A stretch of 15,254 nucleotides of DNA from JAVBLQ01 sp031553435 (GCA_031553435.1 JAVBLQ010000018.1:1-15254); one strand, 5' to 3'; numbered from the stretch's first letter, positions 6,834 through 14,865 are shown. The notes: a model not told the origin generated them from the letters alone. Program-made: numbers and translations.

Positions 6834-9607
6834 TGCGCTTCCAACCAATTATCTCCAAATCCGCAATCGGCTATCAGGGGAACTTTGAGTTTGACAGCAT
6901 TTTCCATTTCCTCCATAACTATTGCTTTGACTTTTTCCAATTCGGATTTTAATACATTGAAATTCAATTCATCATGTACCTGAAGGATCATTTTGGATTG
7001 AATTTTTTCTTTTTCAAAACAATTGAAAATATTGATCATGGCTACTTTGATGATATCTGCTGCGCTTCCCTGAATGGGAGCATTGATGGCATTCCGTTCG
7101 GCATAACCTCTTACAATGGAGTTTCTGGAATTGATATCGGGCAGATATCGCTTACGATGGAAGATCGTTTCAACATATCCGGTTTGTTTGGCGTTATTGA
7201 TACTTTTTTCCATATAGGCTTTTACGTCCGGATAGGTTTCGAAATATCCGTCGATCAATTCTTTGGCTTCGCTGCGACTGATATTCAGCCTTTCTGCCAA
7301 ACCGAAAGTGGAAATTCCGTAAATAATTCCGAAGTTGGCCGTTTTTGCTTTCCGGCGCATGTCTTTGGTTACTTCTGTGATCGGAATTTTATAGATTTTG
7401 GCGGCTGTAGCGGCATGAATATCGTGCCCATGGCTAAAGGCTTCCAGCATGTTTTTATCTTCGCTTAAATGCGCCATAATCCGCAATTCGATCTGAGAAT
7501 AGTCGGCAGAAAAGAAAAGACAATTATCATTTTCGGCAACGAAAGCCTTCCTGATCTCTTTTCCTTTTTCGTCCCGGATCGGAATGTTCTGTAGATTAGG
7601 ATTGCTGGAGCTTAAACGTCCGGTCGAAGTAACCGTTTGATTGAATGATGTATGTATTTTTCCCGTCTTTGTGTTGATCAATTCCGGCAGAGCTTCGACA
7701 TAAGTGCTGATTAATTTTTTGAGTCCGCGATATTCGAAAATGTGTTCTACAATCGGGTGTTTGCTTTTCAGATCTTCCAACACATCTTCACCGGTCATGT
7801 ATTGTCCGGTTTTGGTTTTCTTGGGTTTATCGATAATTTTCATTCTATCGAAAAGGATTTCACCTACTTGTTTGGATGAATTGATGTTGAATTCGGTTCC
7901 GGCAATTTCGTAGATCTTTCTCTCGATGACGATCATTTCTTTGTTGATTTCTTCTGCCTGTTGTTTCATGACTTCCGTATCCAATTTGACTCCGGTAAGC
8001 TCCATATCGGCGAGTACGGGGACCAGAGGCATTTCGATGTCATAAAACAATGATTCCAGGTTTTGCTTTTTCAGTTCGGGTTCGAGTTTGTTTTTGAGTT
8101 GCAATGTGATGTCGGCATCTTCGGCAGCATAGTCTTTGATGATATCGAGGGGGACATCTCTCATCGATTTTTGATTTTTGCCTTTGGTTCCGATCAGTTC
8201 GTCGATATGAACAGTTTGGTATTGAAGATAAGTTTCGGCCAGAAAATCCATATTGTGACGGATTTCCGGATTGATCAAATAATGGGCGATCATCGTGTCG
8301 AAAGTTTTTCCTTTCAGATCGATCCCGTATTTTTTTAAAACCATTTGATCGAATTTGATATTTTGGCCGATTTTTAAAATATTTTCGTCTTCCAGAATAT
8401 TCTTAAATTCGGTAACGATTTTTTTTGTTTCTTCGAAATTATCCGGAACGGGAATATAATAACCTTCATTCTCTATGACTGAAATTGAAAAACCGACTAA
8501 TTCGGCAGTGATCGGGTCGAGTCCGGTAGTTTCCGTGTCAAATGAGAGAGATTTGTGAGTAGAAATTTTCCCGGTTAATTGTTTTATATCTTCTTTGTTT
8601 TCAACTAAATAATATTGATGAGGTGTAGAATTTATGTCTCTGAGAGTTGAATATTTTTTTTCGTCCGGTTGATTGTCTTCAAATTCTGCAAAGAGATTGC
8701 CCTGAATTGGGCCTTTTTTTTCGACTGATTTTTTTTCTTCTGAATTTCCGCTGATGCGATTTAAAATGGAATGAAATTCGAGATCGGAAAAAATTTGATG
8801 TAATTTTTTTTCATCCGCTTTTTTTCTTTCAAGATCTTTTAAATCGTAGGAGAGGGGAACATCAGTTTTAATGGTTGCCAGAAATTTGGAGAAAAGAATC
8901 TGATCTTTATTTTCTTCGATTTTAGTTTTTGTGGCTCCTTTTAGAAGCGATGTATTTTTTAACAAATTATCGATATCATGAAATTCTTCCAGTAGTTTTT
9001 GTGCGGTTACGGCTCCAATACCTGGACAACCGGGAATGTTATCGGATGAATCGCCCATCAGTCCTAACAAATCGATGATTTGGGATGTGTCGGTAAGTTT
9101 GTATTTTTCTTTTACTTCGTTTTCTCCCAGTATTTCAAAATCATTTCCCCCATATTTGGGTTTGTAGATGTAGATGTGTGGACCGACGACTTGTCCGTAA
9201 TCTTTGTCGGGAGTCATCATATAAACATCGAGACCTTCTTTGGCATCTTGTTTGGCAATGGTACAAATCACATCATCTGCCTCGTAGCCCATCACTTCGA
9301 GGATCGGAATATTGTAAGCTTTGATAATCTCTTTAATAATGGGCACGGATTCACGGATCACTTCCGGAGTTTCTTCCCGTTGAGCCTTGTATTGTTCGTA
9401 AGCTTCATGTCTGAAGGTGGGCCCCGGAGGATCGAAGGCAACTGCTATGTGTGTAGGGTTTTCTTTCTTCAATAAGTCTTCTAAAGTATTGACAAAACCG
9501 AAAATAGCAGAAGTATTTACTCCTTTTGAATTGACTCTGGGGAATTTGATAAAAGCATAATATGATCTGTAAATCAATGCGTAAGCATCTAAAAGGAATA
9601 GTTTCAT
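6830..9607 (-). CDS. polA: DNA polymerase I
   Basis: 925 residues, full length for the family (E. coli about 928). It performs gap filling, Okazaki primer removal and repair synthesis. The N-terminal 5' nuclease covers about 1-285, with acidic motifs around Asp7, AFDPPGPTFR (57-66), GYEADD (107-112) and GDSSDNIPG (185-193). A Lys/Glu-rich linker follows at about 287-320. The 3'-5' exonuclease keeps all three motifs: DTE (357-359), N-x3-D (416-420) and YAAED (493-497), so proofreading is probably active, unlike in Taq-type enzymes. The polymerase domain has motif A DYSQIELR (702-709), motif B R751-x3-K755-x3-F759-x3-Y763, and motif C VHDE (877-880). The Phe at 759 is the usual dideoxynucleotide-discriminating type. 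The start at MKLFLLDAY fits the family. The gene diverges from the polyprenyl synthase. Confidence 0.97.
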   Translation of the reverse strand: MKLFLLDAYALIYRSYYAFIKFPRVNSKGVNTSAIFGFVNTLEDLLKKENPTHIAVAFDPPGPTFRHEAYEQYKAQREETPEVIRESVPIIKEIIKAYNIPILEVMGYEADDVICTIAKQDAKEGLDVYMMTPDKDYGQVVGPHIYIYKPKYGGNDFEILGENEVKEKYKLTDTSQIIDLLGLMGDSSDNIPGCPGIGAVTAQKLLEEFHDIDNLLKNTSLLKGATKTKIEENKDQILFSKFLATIKTDVPLSYDLKDLERKKADEKKLHQIFSDLEFHSILNRISGNSEEKKSVEKKGPIQGNLFAEFEDNQPDEKKYSTLRDINSTPHQYYLVENKEDIKQLTGKISTHKSLSFDTETTGLDPITAELVGFSISVIENEGYYIPVPDNFEETKKIVTEFKNILEDENILKIGQNIKFDQMVLKKYGIDLKGKTFDTMIAHYLINPEIRHNMDFLAETYLQYQTVHIDELIGTKGKNQKSMRDVPLDIIKDYAAEDADITLQLKNKLEPELKKQNLESLFYDIEMPLVPVLADMELTGVKLDTEVMKQQAEEINKEMIVIERKIYEIAGTEFNINSSKQVGEILFDRMKIIDKPKKTKTGQYMTGEDVLEDLKSKHPIVEHIFEYRGLKKLISTYVEALPELINTKTGKIHTSFNQTVTSTGRLSSSNPNLQNIPIRDEKGKEIRKAFVAENDNCLFFSADYSQIELRIMAHLSEDKNMLEAFSHGHDIHAATAAKIYKIPITEVTKDMRRKAKTANFGIIYGISTFGLAERLNISRSEAKELIDGYFETYPDVKAYMEKSINNAKQTGYVETIFHRKRYLPDINSRNSIVRGYAERNAINAPIQGSAADIIKVAMINIFNCFEKEKIQSKMILQVHDELNFNVLKSELEKVKAIVMEEMENAVKLKVPLIADCGFGDNWLEAH

Positions 9608-9690
9608 TTTGAAAACTGTATAAATGATTGAATATTAAGGACAGTAAAGATATAAAAATTTTTTACCTTTGTACTTTCCTAAATAATTTT
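9608..9690. promoter_or_regulatory. Divergent promoter region between polA and the polyprenyl synthase
   Basis: These 83 AT-rich bases must hold promoters in both directions. On the plus strand TACCTTTG (9664-9671) matches TAnnTTTG, placing transcription start a few bases before the ATG at 9691. No good -33 TTTG is visible. On the minus strand TATCTTTA, about 40 bases from the polA start, is a one-mismatch candidate for polA. Confidence 0.5.
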
Positions 9691-10665
9691 ATGGATAAAC
9701 ATTTTGAGATACGGCGTCCTGTAGAAAAAGAAATGACAATTTTCACTAAGCTTTATGAAGAAGCTTTGCAAGGACATTCATCTGATTTTCAATCTATGAT
9801 TGATTATATTTCAGAATCGAACGGCAAACAGATAAGACCGCTTATTTTGTTGCTTTCGGCCAGGGTATGTGGAGAAATTAATCAGAAAACGATCGATTAT
9901 GCGGTTGTTCTGGAACTCTTGCATACGGCCACTTTGATTCATGATGATGTGGTGGATGATACGAAACAACGTCGTGGGCGTCCGTCGGTTAATGCCCGTT
10001 ATGATAATCGTGCTGCGGTTTTGGTTGGCGATTATATTCTTTCCATAGCAATTGTCCGTGCGGTGATGTCGCAAAGTTTGCAGATTCTCGGGATCATTTC
10101 AGGTTTGGCACAGAATCTTGCAGAAGGTGAATTGAGTCAATGGGCATGTTCTGATGAAAAGATTATTGATGAAAACAGGTATTTTGATATAATCAGGAAA
10201 AAGACTGCCGTTTTATTGTCATCCTGCTCGGAAATGGGCGCATTATCTGTTAGTTCGAATAAAGAAACTATTGAAAAATTCAGATTATTTGGGGAATATC
10301 TGGGAGTTTGTTTTCAGATCAGGGATGATATTTTTGATTATTTTGAAGAAGGAGAAATCGGTAAACCTACCGGAAACGATATTCGTGAGGGAAAAGTTAC
10401 TTTGCCTTTGATTCATGCTTTGAAAACGGCTCCAAAGGAAATATCTTCATCCATGTTTGAAATTATTAGAAATGAAGATTTTACTCCGGAAAATGTCGAT
10501 AAACTTATTTCTTTTGCCAAAGAGTATCAAGGAATTGAATATGCACAAAGTAAGATGCAGGAAAATAAACAGAAAGCGTTAGTGTTATTAAATGATTATC
10601 CTGATTCTGAAGCTAAAAAATCTCTGATTGACCTGATTGACTATATCATAGAACGGGAAAAATAA
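9691..10665 (+). CDS. Long-chain polyprenyl diphosphate synthase
   Basis: 324 residues from the ATG at 9691. It condenses isopentenyl diphosphate units onto an allylic primer to make the long chain used for menaquinone, acting at the cytoplasmic face of the membrane. Seen: GKQIRP (45-50), which binds isopentenyl diphosphate; the first Asp-rich motif DDVVDD (85-90) followed by RRGRPSVN; KT (171-172); and the second Asp-rich motif DDIFD (212-216) followed by GKPTGNDIREGK. Positions four and five before the first motif are Thr81 and Ala80. Small residues there leave room for a long product, so an octaprenyl-type enzyme (IspB-like) is more likely than a farnesyl synthase. Exact chain length is not readable. 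An in-frame ATG at 9628 lies upstream of the -7 box and is rejected. Confidence 0.92.
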   Translation: MDKHFEIRRPVEKEMTIFTKLYEEALQGHSSDFQSMIDYISESNGKQIRPLILLLSARVCGEINQKTIDYAVVLELLHTATLIHDDVVDDTKQRRGRPSVNARYDNRAAVLVGDYILSIAIVRAVMSQSLQILGIISGLAQNLAEGELSQWACSDEKIIDENRYFDIIRKKTAVLLSSCSEMGALSVSSNKETIEKFRLFGEYLGVCFQIRDDIFDYFEEGEIGKPTGNDIREGKVTLPLIHALKTAPKEISSSMFEIIRNEDFTPENVDKLISFAKEYQGIEYAQSKMQENKQKALVLLNDYPDSEAKKSLIDLIDYIIEREK

Positions 10666-10667
10666 TG

Positions 10668-10700
10668 ATGAGTGAAGAATAGTAAAAATTCTTCACTCAT
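10668..10700. terminator. Bidirectional terminator between convergent genes
   Basis: ATGAGTGAAGAAT (10668-10680) and ATTCTTCACTCAT (10688-10700) form a perfect 13-bp stem with a 7-base loop (AGTAAAA). It starts three bases after the polyprenyl synthase stop and lies 12 bases beyond the deoC stop on the other strand. A further TTCTTCACTC follows at 10703-10712. The stem is not GC-rich and has no long T-run, so efficiency is uncertain. Confidence 0.65.
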
Positions 10701-10712
10701 AGTTCTTCACTC

Positions 10713-11567
10713 TTATTCTATTTCTTCCAGCAGACTTCCTGCCAGGCTACTTGCACCAATTCTGAAAAATTCAGGAGAAAGCCATTCTTCACCCAATACT
10801 TCTTTGACAATTGTGTAGTAATTGACGGCATCTTTGGGAGTGCGGATTCCTCCGGAAACTTTCAATCCGATTTTTCTGTTGTGTAGTTGATCATATTCTT
10901 TGATGGCTTCGCACATCACATAAGCGGCTTCGGGTGATGCACCGGAGTAAACTTTTCCAGTGGAAGTTTTGATGAAATCTGCCCCTGAATAGATTGATAA
11001 GATAGCCGCTTTCTTAATGTTGGCTGCTGTTTTCAACATACCTGTTTCCAGAATGACTTTCAGGTGAGCGTTTTTGCAAGCGCTTTTTATTTCTTCGATT
11101 TCGGTGCAGAATTCTTCCAAGTCATTGTCGTAAAAAGCTCCGGCATTGATTACAATGTCGATTTCGTCGGCTCCGTCGGCAACGGCTAAGGCTGTTTCTG
11201 CTATTTTTATTTCCGTGAATGTTTGAGAGGAGGGAAAACCTCCGCTGACTGCTGCAATTTTCACATCAGCAGTTAATGCGTCTTTTACAGTGCTTACAAA
11301 ATTGGGGAAAACGCAAATGGCGGCAACATTATCAAGATCTGTTTCTCCTTCGAAATCGTTTACTTTTTCTGTGAATTTCCAGATACTTTCTTTGGAGTCA
11401 TCTGTATTCAGAGATGTCAGATCTATGCACGAATACAATAGTTTTTTAATTTCCGGTGTATTATTCTCTTCTGATTTTTTTTCAATTAAATCATTGACTT
11501 TCTGATGAATTTCTTCATCGTTCAAACTGAAATTGAACTTGCTTAAGATTTCCTGATATTTGCTCAT
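10713..11567 (-). CDS. deoC: Deoxyribose-phosphate aldolase
   Basis: Reversibly cleaves 2-deoxyribose 5-phosphate to acetaldehyde and glyceraldehyde 3-phosphate in deoxynucleoside catabolism. 284 residues, the longer bacterial type with an N-terminal helical extension of about 45 residues compared with the shortest aldolases. Visible family motifs: CVFPNFV (85-91), VSGGFPSSQT (107-116), GADEIDIVIN (132-141) with the catalytic-type Asp137, ETGML (174-178), FIKTSTGK (198-205) with the Schiff-base Lys200, and LKVSGGIRT (235-243) with Lys236. All three expected catalytic residues are present. It is the last gene of the minus-strand cluster; its ATG overlaps the stop of the MazG-like gene by four bases, so the two are probably translationally coupled. 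Confidence 0.96.
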   Translation of the reverse strand: MSKYQEILSKFNFSLNDEEIHQKVNDLIEKKSEENNTPEIKKLLYSCIDLTSLNTDDSKESIWKFTEKVNDFEGETDLDNVAAICVFPNFVSTVKDALTADVKIAAVSGGFPSSQTFTEIKIAETALAVADGADEIDIVINAGAFYDNDLEEFCTEIEEIKSACKNAHLKVILETGMLKTAANIKKAAILSIYSGADFIKTSTGKVYSGASPEAAYVMCEAIKEYDQLHNRKIGLKVSGGIRTPKDAVNYYTIVKEVLGEEWLSPEFFRIGASSLAGSLLEEIE

Positions 11568-11899
11568 AATTTTTCATTGTTTTTATGTCTTTCCTTATCT
11601 CTCATCGTTTTCTTTTCCATATTTTTTTGAAAGGCTTCTGTGAGGTTTACACCTGTTTGATTGGCCAGACAGACAAGTACCCAAAGGATGTCGGCCATTT
11701 CATCAGCCATATTTTTATCCAGATCACTTTTTTTGAAAGATTGGTCGCCGTAGGTTCTGGACATGAGACGGGCTAATTCTCCGACTTCTTCCATTAAAAT
11801 TGTCATATTCGTCAATTCGTTGAAATAGCGGACTCCGTAAGTTTTTATCCATGTATCTACTTGTTCCTGGACTTCATTCAATGTAATTTCTGCCGCCAT
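11564..11899 (-). CDS. MazG-like nucleotide pyrophosphohydrolase
   Basis: 111 residues, a single-domain, all-alpha NTP pyrophosphohydrolase of the MazG type. The metal-binding pattern is visible as EEVGE (37-41) and DEMAD (66-70), that is E38-x2-E41 and E67-x2-D70. A charged C-terminal tail follows (MEKKTMRDKERHKNN). The family hydrolyses nucleoside triphosphates to monophosphates and pyrophosphate and removes unwanted nucleotides from the pool; the specific substrate here is unknown. It begins one base after the dtd stop codon and overlaps deoC by four bases, so these three genes almost certainly share a transcript. It is much shorter than two-domain E. coli MazG, so that symbol is not assigned. 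Confidence 0.9.
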   Translation of the reverse strand: MAAEITLNEVQEQVDTWIKTYGVRYFNELTNMTILMEEVGELARLMSRTYGDQSFKKSDLDKNMADEMADILWVLVCLANQTGVNLTEAFQKNMEKKTMRDKERHKNNEKL

Positions 11900-11900
11900 T

Positions 11901-12353
11901 TTATTCTTTATTTTTAGAATCGATGATGATTGTTACAGGTCCATCATTGATTAGTTCTACTTGCATATCTGCTCCGAATTCGCCTGTTTTTATTTCTTTG
12001 TTTAATTCTTTGCTTATTCCGGCACAGAATTTCTGATACATCGGGATGGCGAAATCAGGTTTAGCTGCTTTGATATAAGATGGTCTGTTTCCTTTTTTCG
12101 TGCTTGCGTGTAAAGTAAACTGGCTTACAATCAGGATTTCGCCTCCGGTTTCGAGAATAGATTGATTCATTACACCGTTTTCATCATCAAAGATACGCAA
12201 ATTGATTGTTTTTTTGCACAAATAATCAATGTCTTCCTGATTATCCGAGTCTTCAATTCCGAGAAATACAAGTAATCCTTCGGAGATGGAAGATTTTATT
12301 TTTCCATGGATGGAGACAGATGCTTTTGAAACGCGTTGGATAACTAATCGCAT
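11901..12353 (-). CDS. dtd: D-aminoacyl-tRNA deacylase
   Basis: 150 residues, the normal length of bacterial DTD. It hydrolyses D-amino acids mischarged onto tRNA and so enforces chirality in translation; it acts as a homodimer. Visible signatures are MRLVIQRVSKASVSI at the start, SQFTLHAS (77-84), NRPSY (89-93), FGADMQV (126-132) and NDGPVT (136-141), which carries the Gly-Pro pair (138-139) known to insert into the partner's active site. The start codon is the only sensible one and lies 13-20 bases downstream of a good -7 box. It heads the dtd/MazG-like/deoC unit. Confidence 0.96.
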   Translation of the reverse strand: MRLVIQRVSKASVSIHGKIKSSISEGLLVFLGIEDSDNQEDIDYLCKKTINLRIFDDENGVMNQSILETGGEILIVSQFTLHASTKKGNRPSYIKAAKPDFAIPMYQKFCAGISKELNKEIKTGEFGADMQVELINDGPVTIIIDSKNKE

Positions 12354-12372
12354 AAAGTTTTAATGTTTTGTG

Positions 12373-12380
12373 CAAATGTA
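12373..12380 (-). promoter_or_regulatory. Bacteroidota -7 box for dtd/MazG-like/deoC
   Basis: Read on the minus strand, TACATTTG matches TAnnTTTG exactly. It lies in the 34-base gap between the uvrC stop (12388) and the dtd start (12353), giving a predicted leader of around a dozen bases. The upstream -33 half would fall within uvrC and is weak. The unit may also be read through from uvrC. Confidence 0.55.
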
Positions 12381-12387
12381 TTTGTCA

Positions 12388-14199
12388 TTATTTATTGAAA
12401 TTCAGCTGATTAAATAATTTTTCTGCCCGTGCTTTGCCAATTAATACGGCAATTTCTGAAAAAGGAGCTTCCTTAATTCTTTTCACACTTTTGTATTCTT
12501 TTAATAAAATTTTTTTGGTTACGGCTCCGATTCCTTTGATATTATCAAGTTCGGATTGTATCTGACTTTTACTCCTTTTCAATCGATGAAAAGTGATTCC
12601 AAACCGGTGAGCTTCATCCCGTAATTGCTGGATTAGTTTCAAGCTTTCGGAATTTTTATCCAGATAAATAGGCACAGAATCTTCCGGGAAATAGATTTCT
12701 TCCAGTCTTTTGGCTATACCAATGATAGCGATTTTTCCGTAAATATTCAGATCTCTCAATGCATCAGTTGCTGCGTGTAATTGTCCTTTTCCGCCGTCAA
12801 TAACGATTAGTTGGGGGAGCGGTTCGTTTTCTTCAATCAAACGTTTATATCGTCTGGAAACAGTTTCGTACATGGATGAAAAATCATCCGGGCCGACGAC
12901 CGTTTTGATGTTGAAATGCCTGTAATCTTTCTTGGAAGCTTTTGCTTTTTTGAAAACGACACATGCAGAAACCGGGTTTGTTCCCTGAATATTTGAGTTG
13001 TCGAAACATTCGATGTGCATGGGAAGTTCGTGAAGTCGTAAATCTGTTTTGAGAGTGGTCAGAATACGGGTAGTTTTTTGTTCCGGATTGAGTTTTTCCG
13101 CAAATTTCAGTTGATCTAATTTATATTGTCGTACATTTTGCTGGGATAAATCCAATAGTTTTTTCTTTTCTCCTCGTTGAGAAATTGAAAAATTGACATT
13201 TTTGAGTTCGATATCCGGAATAAACGGAACGATAATTTCTTTTGTATTGCTTTTGAAACGAGTGCGAAGTTCGACGATACCCAGAGCAAAAATTTCCTCT
13301 TTAGGCTCATCCAATCGCTTTTTATATTCAATGGTGTATCCCTGAACAATTGTACCTGAAATGATGTGCAGATAATTGATGAAAGCAGAATTTTCGTTTT
13401 CATCGTAACCAAAGACATCGATATCGTTTAGTCCCGGATTGACGATTTCTGATTTTGCTTTGTATTTTTCGATGAGTGTATATTTTTCTTTGAGTTTATG
13501 AGCTTCTTCGAATCTTAGTTCTTCTGCAAGTTTTTTCATTTCTTCCTCAATTTCTTTGCTGATCCGGGAAACATTACCTCCTAATATTTCTTTGATTTCA
13601 GCGATATTCTTCAGGTAGTTTTCTTCGGTTTGGAATCCCTGACATGGACCCAGGCATCTTTTTATGTGATATTCCAGGCAAACCGGATATTTTTTGTTGG
13701 CAACATTTTCAGGAGTTAAAGGATAATTGCATGTCCGGAGAGGATATATATTTTTTACGCTTTTCAAAATGGCTTTCATCACAGGAATAGAAGAGTAGGG
13801 GCCAAAGTAGGTTGAGCCATCTTTGGTTACATTTCTGGTTTGAAATACACGGGGGAAGTGCTCGTTTTTTATTACAATGGATGGGTAGGTTTTGTCATCC
13901 TTAAGCATCACATTGTAACGAGGTTGATGCTCTTTTATCAAACTGTTTTCGAGTAAAAGAGCATCTTCTTCATCTTTGACAACGATGTATTTGATGTCTT
14001 TTATTTTGCGAACAAGAATTCTTGTCTTTGGAGAATCGGCAAGTTTGTTGAAATAGCTCTGAACCCTTTTCTTTAGGTTCTTAGCTTTTCCTACATAAAT
14101 AATCTTGCCTTTTTCGTCAAAGTATTGATAACAGCCAGGTTCTTCGGGAATTAATGATAAAATATCTTCCAGATGATGGCTAAGTTCTTGTTTTTCCAT
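12388..14199 (-). CDS. uvrC: Excinuclease ABC subunit C
   Basis: 603 residues, normal for UvrC. It makes the dual incisions of nucleotide excision repair together with UvrA and UvrB. Domains in order: GIY-YIG nuclease for the 3' incision (about 18-100; GCY at 22-24, IYVGKAKNL at 34-42, catalytic-type Glu84); a Cys-rich segment with C157, C174, C182 and C186, spaced like the cysteines reported to hold an iron-sulfur cluster in E. coli UvrC; a UVR helical hairpin that binds UvrB (about 213-247); an RNase H-like nuclease for the 5' incision (about 390-545; ECFDNS with Asp400, IDGGKGQ with Asp468, DEAHRFGITFHR with His531); and tandem helix-hairpin-helix DNA binding (about 550-600, GIGAVTKKIL). 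Both active sites look intact. Confidence 0.97.
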   Translation of the reverse strand: MEKQELSHHLEDILSLIPEEPGCYQYFDEKGKIIYVGKAKNLKKRVQSYFNKLADSPKTRILVRKIKDIKYIVVKDEEDALLLENSLIKEHQPRYNVMLKDDKTYPSIVIKNEHFPRVFQTRNVTKDGSTYFGPYSSIPVMKAILKSVKNIYPLRTCNYPLTPENVANKKYPVCLEYHIKRCLGPCQGFQTEENYLKNIAEIKEILGGNVSRISKEIEEEMKKLAEELRFEEAHKLKEKYTLIEKYKAKSEIVNPGLNDIDVFGYDENENSAFINYLHIISGTIVQGYTIEYKKRLDEPKEEIFALGIVELRTRFKSNTKEIIVPFIPDIELKNVNFSISQRGEKKKLLDLSQQNVRQYKLDQLKFAEKLNPEQKTTRILTTLKTDLRLHELPMHIECFDNSNIQGTNPVSACVVFKKAKASKKDYRHFNIKTVVGPDDFSSMYETVSRRYKRLIEENEPLPQLIVIDGGKGQLHAATDALRDLNIYGKIAIIGIAKRLEEIYFPEDSVPIYLDKNSESLKLIQQLRDEAHRFGITFHRLKRSKSQIQSELDNIKGIGAVTKKILLKEYKSVKRIKEAPFSEIAVLIGKARAEKLFNQLNFNK

Positions 14200-14246
14200 C
14201 GATTATATATTTAAAAACTATTGAGGTTTACAAATCGTGATCAATA

Positions 14247-14291
14247 TGAATCTTTTTGGGTGCACCGCGTACCGGCACCCAAAAAGATTCA
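14247..14291. terminator. Long perfect hairpin between apt and uvrC
   Basis: TGAATCTTTTTGGGTGC (14247-14263) and GCACCCAAAAAGATTCA (14275-14291) form a perfect 17-bp stem around an 11-base loop that contains the direct repeat ACCG-CGT-ACCG. Weaker pairing of AAATCG (14232-14237) with CGATTT (14295-14300) extends it up to the apt stop codon. No T-run follows directly on the minus strand; the first is about 25 bases on, just before uvrC. It may therefore attenuate, protect the apt transcript end or mark a processing site rather than act as a strong intrinsic terminator. Confidence 0.6.
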
Positions 14292-14299
14292 CATCGATT

Positions 14300-14830
14300 T
14301 TAAATTGAAAACGTAATCAATGCGTCAACCTGGGCATCATCTTTAAATAGTTCCCGGCCATTTAGTTCTTCCAGTTCGACAATGAAATTGACCAGGATCT
14401 CTTTAGGATTAAATTTCTCGACCAGTTTACATGCAGCCAGCATGGTTCCTCCGGTTGCGAGCAGGTCGTCATGAAGGAGAACTACATCATTTTCATCTAA
14501 AGCATCTTTGTGTATTTGAATAGTGTCCATCCCATATTCTTTTTCATAAGATTCTTCATAGACAGCAGCCGGAAGTTTTCCTGGTTTTCTAATAGGCACA
14601 AATCCTACATTTAGTCTGGTTGCTAATATAGGTCCCATAATAAATCCACGGGATTCGATGCCAACTACCTTGGTTATCCCTTTGTCTTTATACATTTCAT
14701 ATAAATCATCTGAGAGAGCTGTTAAGCATTCCGGGTCTTTGAATAGAGTTGTTACGTCTTTGAATTGGATTCCGGGAATTGGAAAATCGGGAACGTTTCT
14801 GATGGACTGTTTTAATTTTTCGGTGTTCAT
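14300..14830 (-). CDS. apt: Adenine phosphoribosyltransferase
   Basis: 176 residues from the ATG at 14830. It converts adenine and PRPP to AMP in purine salvage, in the cytoplasm. Visible motifs: FPIPGIQFKD (16-25), ESRGF (59-63), RKPGKLP (81-87) and the PRPP-binding loop HDDLLATGGT (120-129). Homologues start at this NTEKLKQSIRNVP segment. An in-frame ATG at 14866 would prepend MFHVEQLNKKAN, but that stretch translates the parS-like palindrome and looks like a spurious extension. The bases upstream of 14830 on the minus strand are A-rich (AACAAAAAAGCAAAC), which suits a Bacteroidota start. It lies 43 bases downstream of mnmG and is probably cotranscribed with it. Confidence 0.95.
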   Translation of the reverse strand: MNTEKLKQSIRNVPDFPIPGIQFKDVTTLFKDPECLTALSDDLYEMYKDKGITKVVGIESRGFIMGPILATRLNVGFVPIRKPGKLPAAVYEESYEKEYGMDTIQIHKDALDENDVVLLHDDLLATGGTMLAACKLVEKFNPKEILVNFIVELEELNGRELFKDDAQVDALITFSI

Positions 14831-14849
14831 GTTTGCTTTTTTGTTTAAT

Positions 14850-14865
14850 TGTTCCACGTGGAACA
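14850..14865. other. parS: parS-like ParB binding site
   Basis: TGTTCCACGTGGAACA is a perfect 16-bp palindrome with the CACGTG core and GTT/AAC flanks of the chromosomal parS consensus. ParB nucleates here and, with ParA, drives origin segregation and SMC loading in many phyla. The site lies in the short gap between mnmG and apt. The mnmG (gidA) region is near the replication origin in many bacteria, which is where parS sites cluster. Sequence match is seen; function is inferred. Confidence 0.8.

Noticed and set aside
6974..7468. 164-residue plus-strand frame antisense to polA, and similar frames at 8063-8338 and 9080-9475
   Set aside because: All lie opposite conserved polymerase or nuclease motifs and are rich in Phe, Gly and Ile in the pattern expected from reverse reading. 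No start signal or domain is visible.
9628..9690. Earlier start for the polyprenyl synthase at 9628
   Set aside because: The 21 extra codons overlap the divergent promoter region and include the -7 box at 9664-9671. Family similarity begins at or after the ATG at 9691.
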